This document shows, in pieces, positions 41,996 to 43,448 of a stretch of 43,448 nucleotides of DNA. The stretch is from Gnetum montanum (lineage: Eukaryota; Streptophyta; Gnetopsida; Gnetales; Gnetaceae): contig MNCI01010839.1 in the NCBI GenBank assembly GCA_015680685.1, positions 396,354 to 439,801 on the forward strand. Reading direction: 5' to 3'. The position numbers were made by a program, and so were the translations under genes. Within the stretch, counting starts at the first letter, position 1. Each line of letters starts with the position of its first letter. The notes beneath the pieces are model-generated. The model saw nothing but the letters and a program-made list of their open reading frames with translations. It was not told where the DNA came from and did no database searches.

Positions 41996-42850
41996 TTCTA
42001 CTACATGATCTGATTGTAGTTTGCATTGGTATACATCTTCTTGATCATTCCATTTTGCCAAATTATTCTCCAACTAACTCATCAATTTATTGGATTTGAA
42101 ATAATTAGGTACATTATCTAAACTCTTAATAACCTTTCAACCCTCCTTAATACACTGACTCTAGTACTGTAACTAATGATAAACTAGGGATCAATAACAT
42201 AGGACTATCTATCTAGATAAGATAAACATCTAATCTTAATGTCCAAATTGGCCCAAGAGGTTAGATTTATTAGTATTGATACTTAAATTATGAGGTATCG
42301 CTATTTTTCTAAGTTATAACATCTTAAGACATATTTTAAGATATCACCTAATTCTTGAGTGCATGAATAATCAATCTAACCTTACCATTAAGTTAAAAAT
42401 ACTACATATATTAGAAATGACTATTGCTATGTTTAGAAATGGACATCATATGCCTAAGTTATGTTAAAAGTAAGCCTCTGAGGATCCTAAGGCATCATGT
42501 TTGGCCAAGAGTGGAAATTAATTTTGACTTTTCCATTACATCCAAAAGGTTAAAATTTGTTGAAAATGACTCTTTATTTACCAATAAAGAATTCTATAAA
42601 TAAACATTATGGCTTTCAAAGTACAAAAAATTTAGCCATGGAAAATGGAACTGAGAATCATTGAACTTAGAAGGGGGAATGAACAAGTTTCCCAAATTAA
42701 AACTTGAAGATACAAAGAACACATACCAAATTTAGCATGGTTCTCCAACTTGGGTAGTCCACACTCAAAGGATAGATTGCAAGAACACCTCCAGGCTTTG
42801 TTGCTCTCAAAATATGGTTAAAGGGTCAACACCCTATACAATCTTCAAGC

Positions 42851-43021
42851 CCCACTCCAAAGTGTTGTAACACAGCACCAATCACTCAATCCCGCAGGGT
42901 CTCATCAAGCTTGAAAATGTGGTTTCAAGGCTTCCACAACCTTTATAATCTTGATTTTCACACTAAAGTGTCATACCAAAGCACCAGAAACTCAATCCCA
43001 TAAGATCCCAACATGCTCAAG
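42851..43021. repeat. Two copies of a ~62-bp segment, period ~109
   Basis: 42851-42913 and 42960-43021 share ACTCCAAAGTG/ACTAAAGTG, AGCACC, ACTCAATCCC and CATC/TGCTCAAG-type blocks in order. Confidence 0.5.
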
Positions 43022-43300
43022 TACATCAACCCTATAGGGAAATAAGAACAAGAATTACAAGAGATAATTGCAACTCAATTTTTTGATCCTTGTATAGTTA
43101 GGCATAGCACACTTTACAAAGCCAAAATAATAATATAATGAGGATCAACAAAGAATTCAATGATTACAAATGATTATACAATGAATACAACAATGCCTAT
43201 CAATCTTCCAATGCAAATCAAGTCTTCTTATAGCTGAAACACCATGAAAATTACGGGTCAGCCTCAGGCAAAGATTCGTAATTTGAGCAAGAACGCGCCT

Positions 43301-43448
43301 CGAATTCGGCTAAGGACGAGTTTACGCTCTATCACGCACGGTAGCGTGATGAGCGTAATAGGCTCCAAGACAGCTAATGACGAATTTGGCTAAGGACGAG
43401 TTTACGCTCTATCACGCACGGCAGCGTGATGAGCGTAATAAGCTCCGA
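43301..43448. repeat. 80-bp tandem repeat, each unit with a strong hairpin (runs off the window)
   Basis: Unit starts at 43301 and 43381 (CGAATTCGGC and CGAATTTGGC). Each has TTACGCTC-T-ATCACGC, a six-base loop (ACGGTA or ACGGCA), then GCGTGAT-GAGCGTAA: a 15-bp stem with one bulged T (43322-43358 and 43402-43438). The stems are identical and the loop carries one of the few differences. The repeat is rich in CpG, unlike the sequence before about 43236. Confidence 0.85.

Larger units (their letters stand above)
39662..43235. other. Right flank, mostly unidentified
   Basis: AT-rich sequence outside element 2. It matches neither LTR. No gene with a recognisable domain is seen. It contains a possible decayed minus-strand coding remnant (below) and a ~109-bp duplication. 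Confidence 0.4.

Overview
This window looks like a large, repeat-packed plant nuclear genome. It is AT-rich and poor in CpG, with no prokaryotic features and no intact host gene. The decayed LTR retrotransposons and two isolated ambiguous bases (530 and 31641) suggest a draft clone or scaffold. A gymnosperm is my guess, but nothing in the sequence proves it.

Almost everything between about 1135 and 39661 belongs to two related, dead Ty3/gypsy elements on the + strand. Element 1 runs from about 1135 to 20055 and element 2 from 20061 to 39661. Both have a Tat/Ogre-type (OTA clade) layout: Gag with a CCHC-type knuckle, protease, reverse transcriptase, a first RNase H, a second archaeal-type RNase H, then integrase. 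Element 1 appears to have inserted into the 5' LTR of element 2. The 5' LTR of element 1 lacks its first ~0.8 kb and that of element 2 its first ~1 kb; one deletion ending near 1135 explains both. Each pair of LTRs differs by very roughly 15-20% in the stretches compared by eye, so both insertions are old.

The striking feature is between protease and reverse transcriptase, where Ogre elements are known to carry an intron. Each element has a 5-9 kb insert there. Each insert holds an antisense gene remnant with several exons (7546 to ~12085 and 25384 to ~30413, minus strand). The two copies align exon by exon, with splice-like GT/AG borders at matching places. The gene would encode roughly 1000 residues. 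Its first well-aligned exon resembles an FCP1/NIF (HAD-type) phosphatase domain with the catalytic Asp lost. The later exons encode a protein I do not recognise. Element 1 keeps a good minus-strand TATA box upstream. I read this as a cargo gene carried by the family, its introns kept because it lies antisense to the element's genomic RNA.

A short degenerate repeat (core GGCCTTAAACTAGCA) sits at the same three places in both elements: after protease, before RT, and after integrase. Non-coding parts are full of short hairpins, including LTR stem-loops built from TACGCT/AGCGTA, units with a constant loop and changing complementary arms, and CCATGCTA/TAGCATGG pairs. The left flank (1 to ~1134) and right flank (39662-43448) are largely unidentified. 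The right end carries an 80-bp tandem repeat with a strong hairpin.
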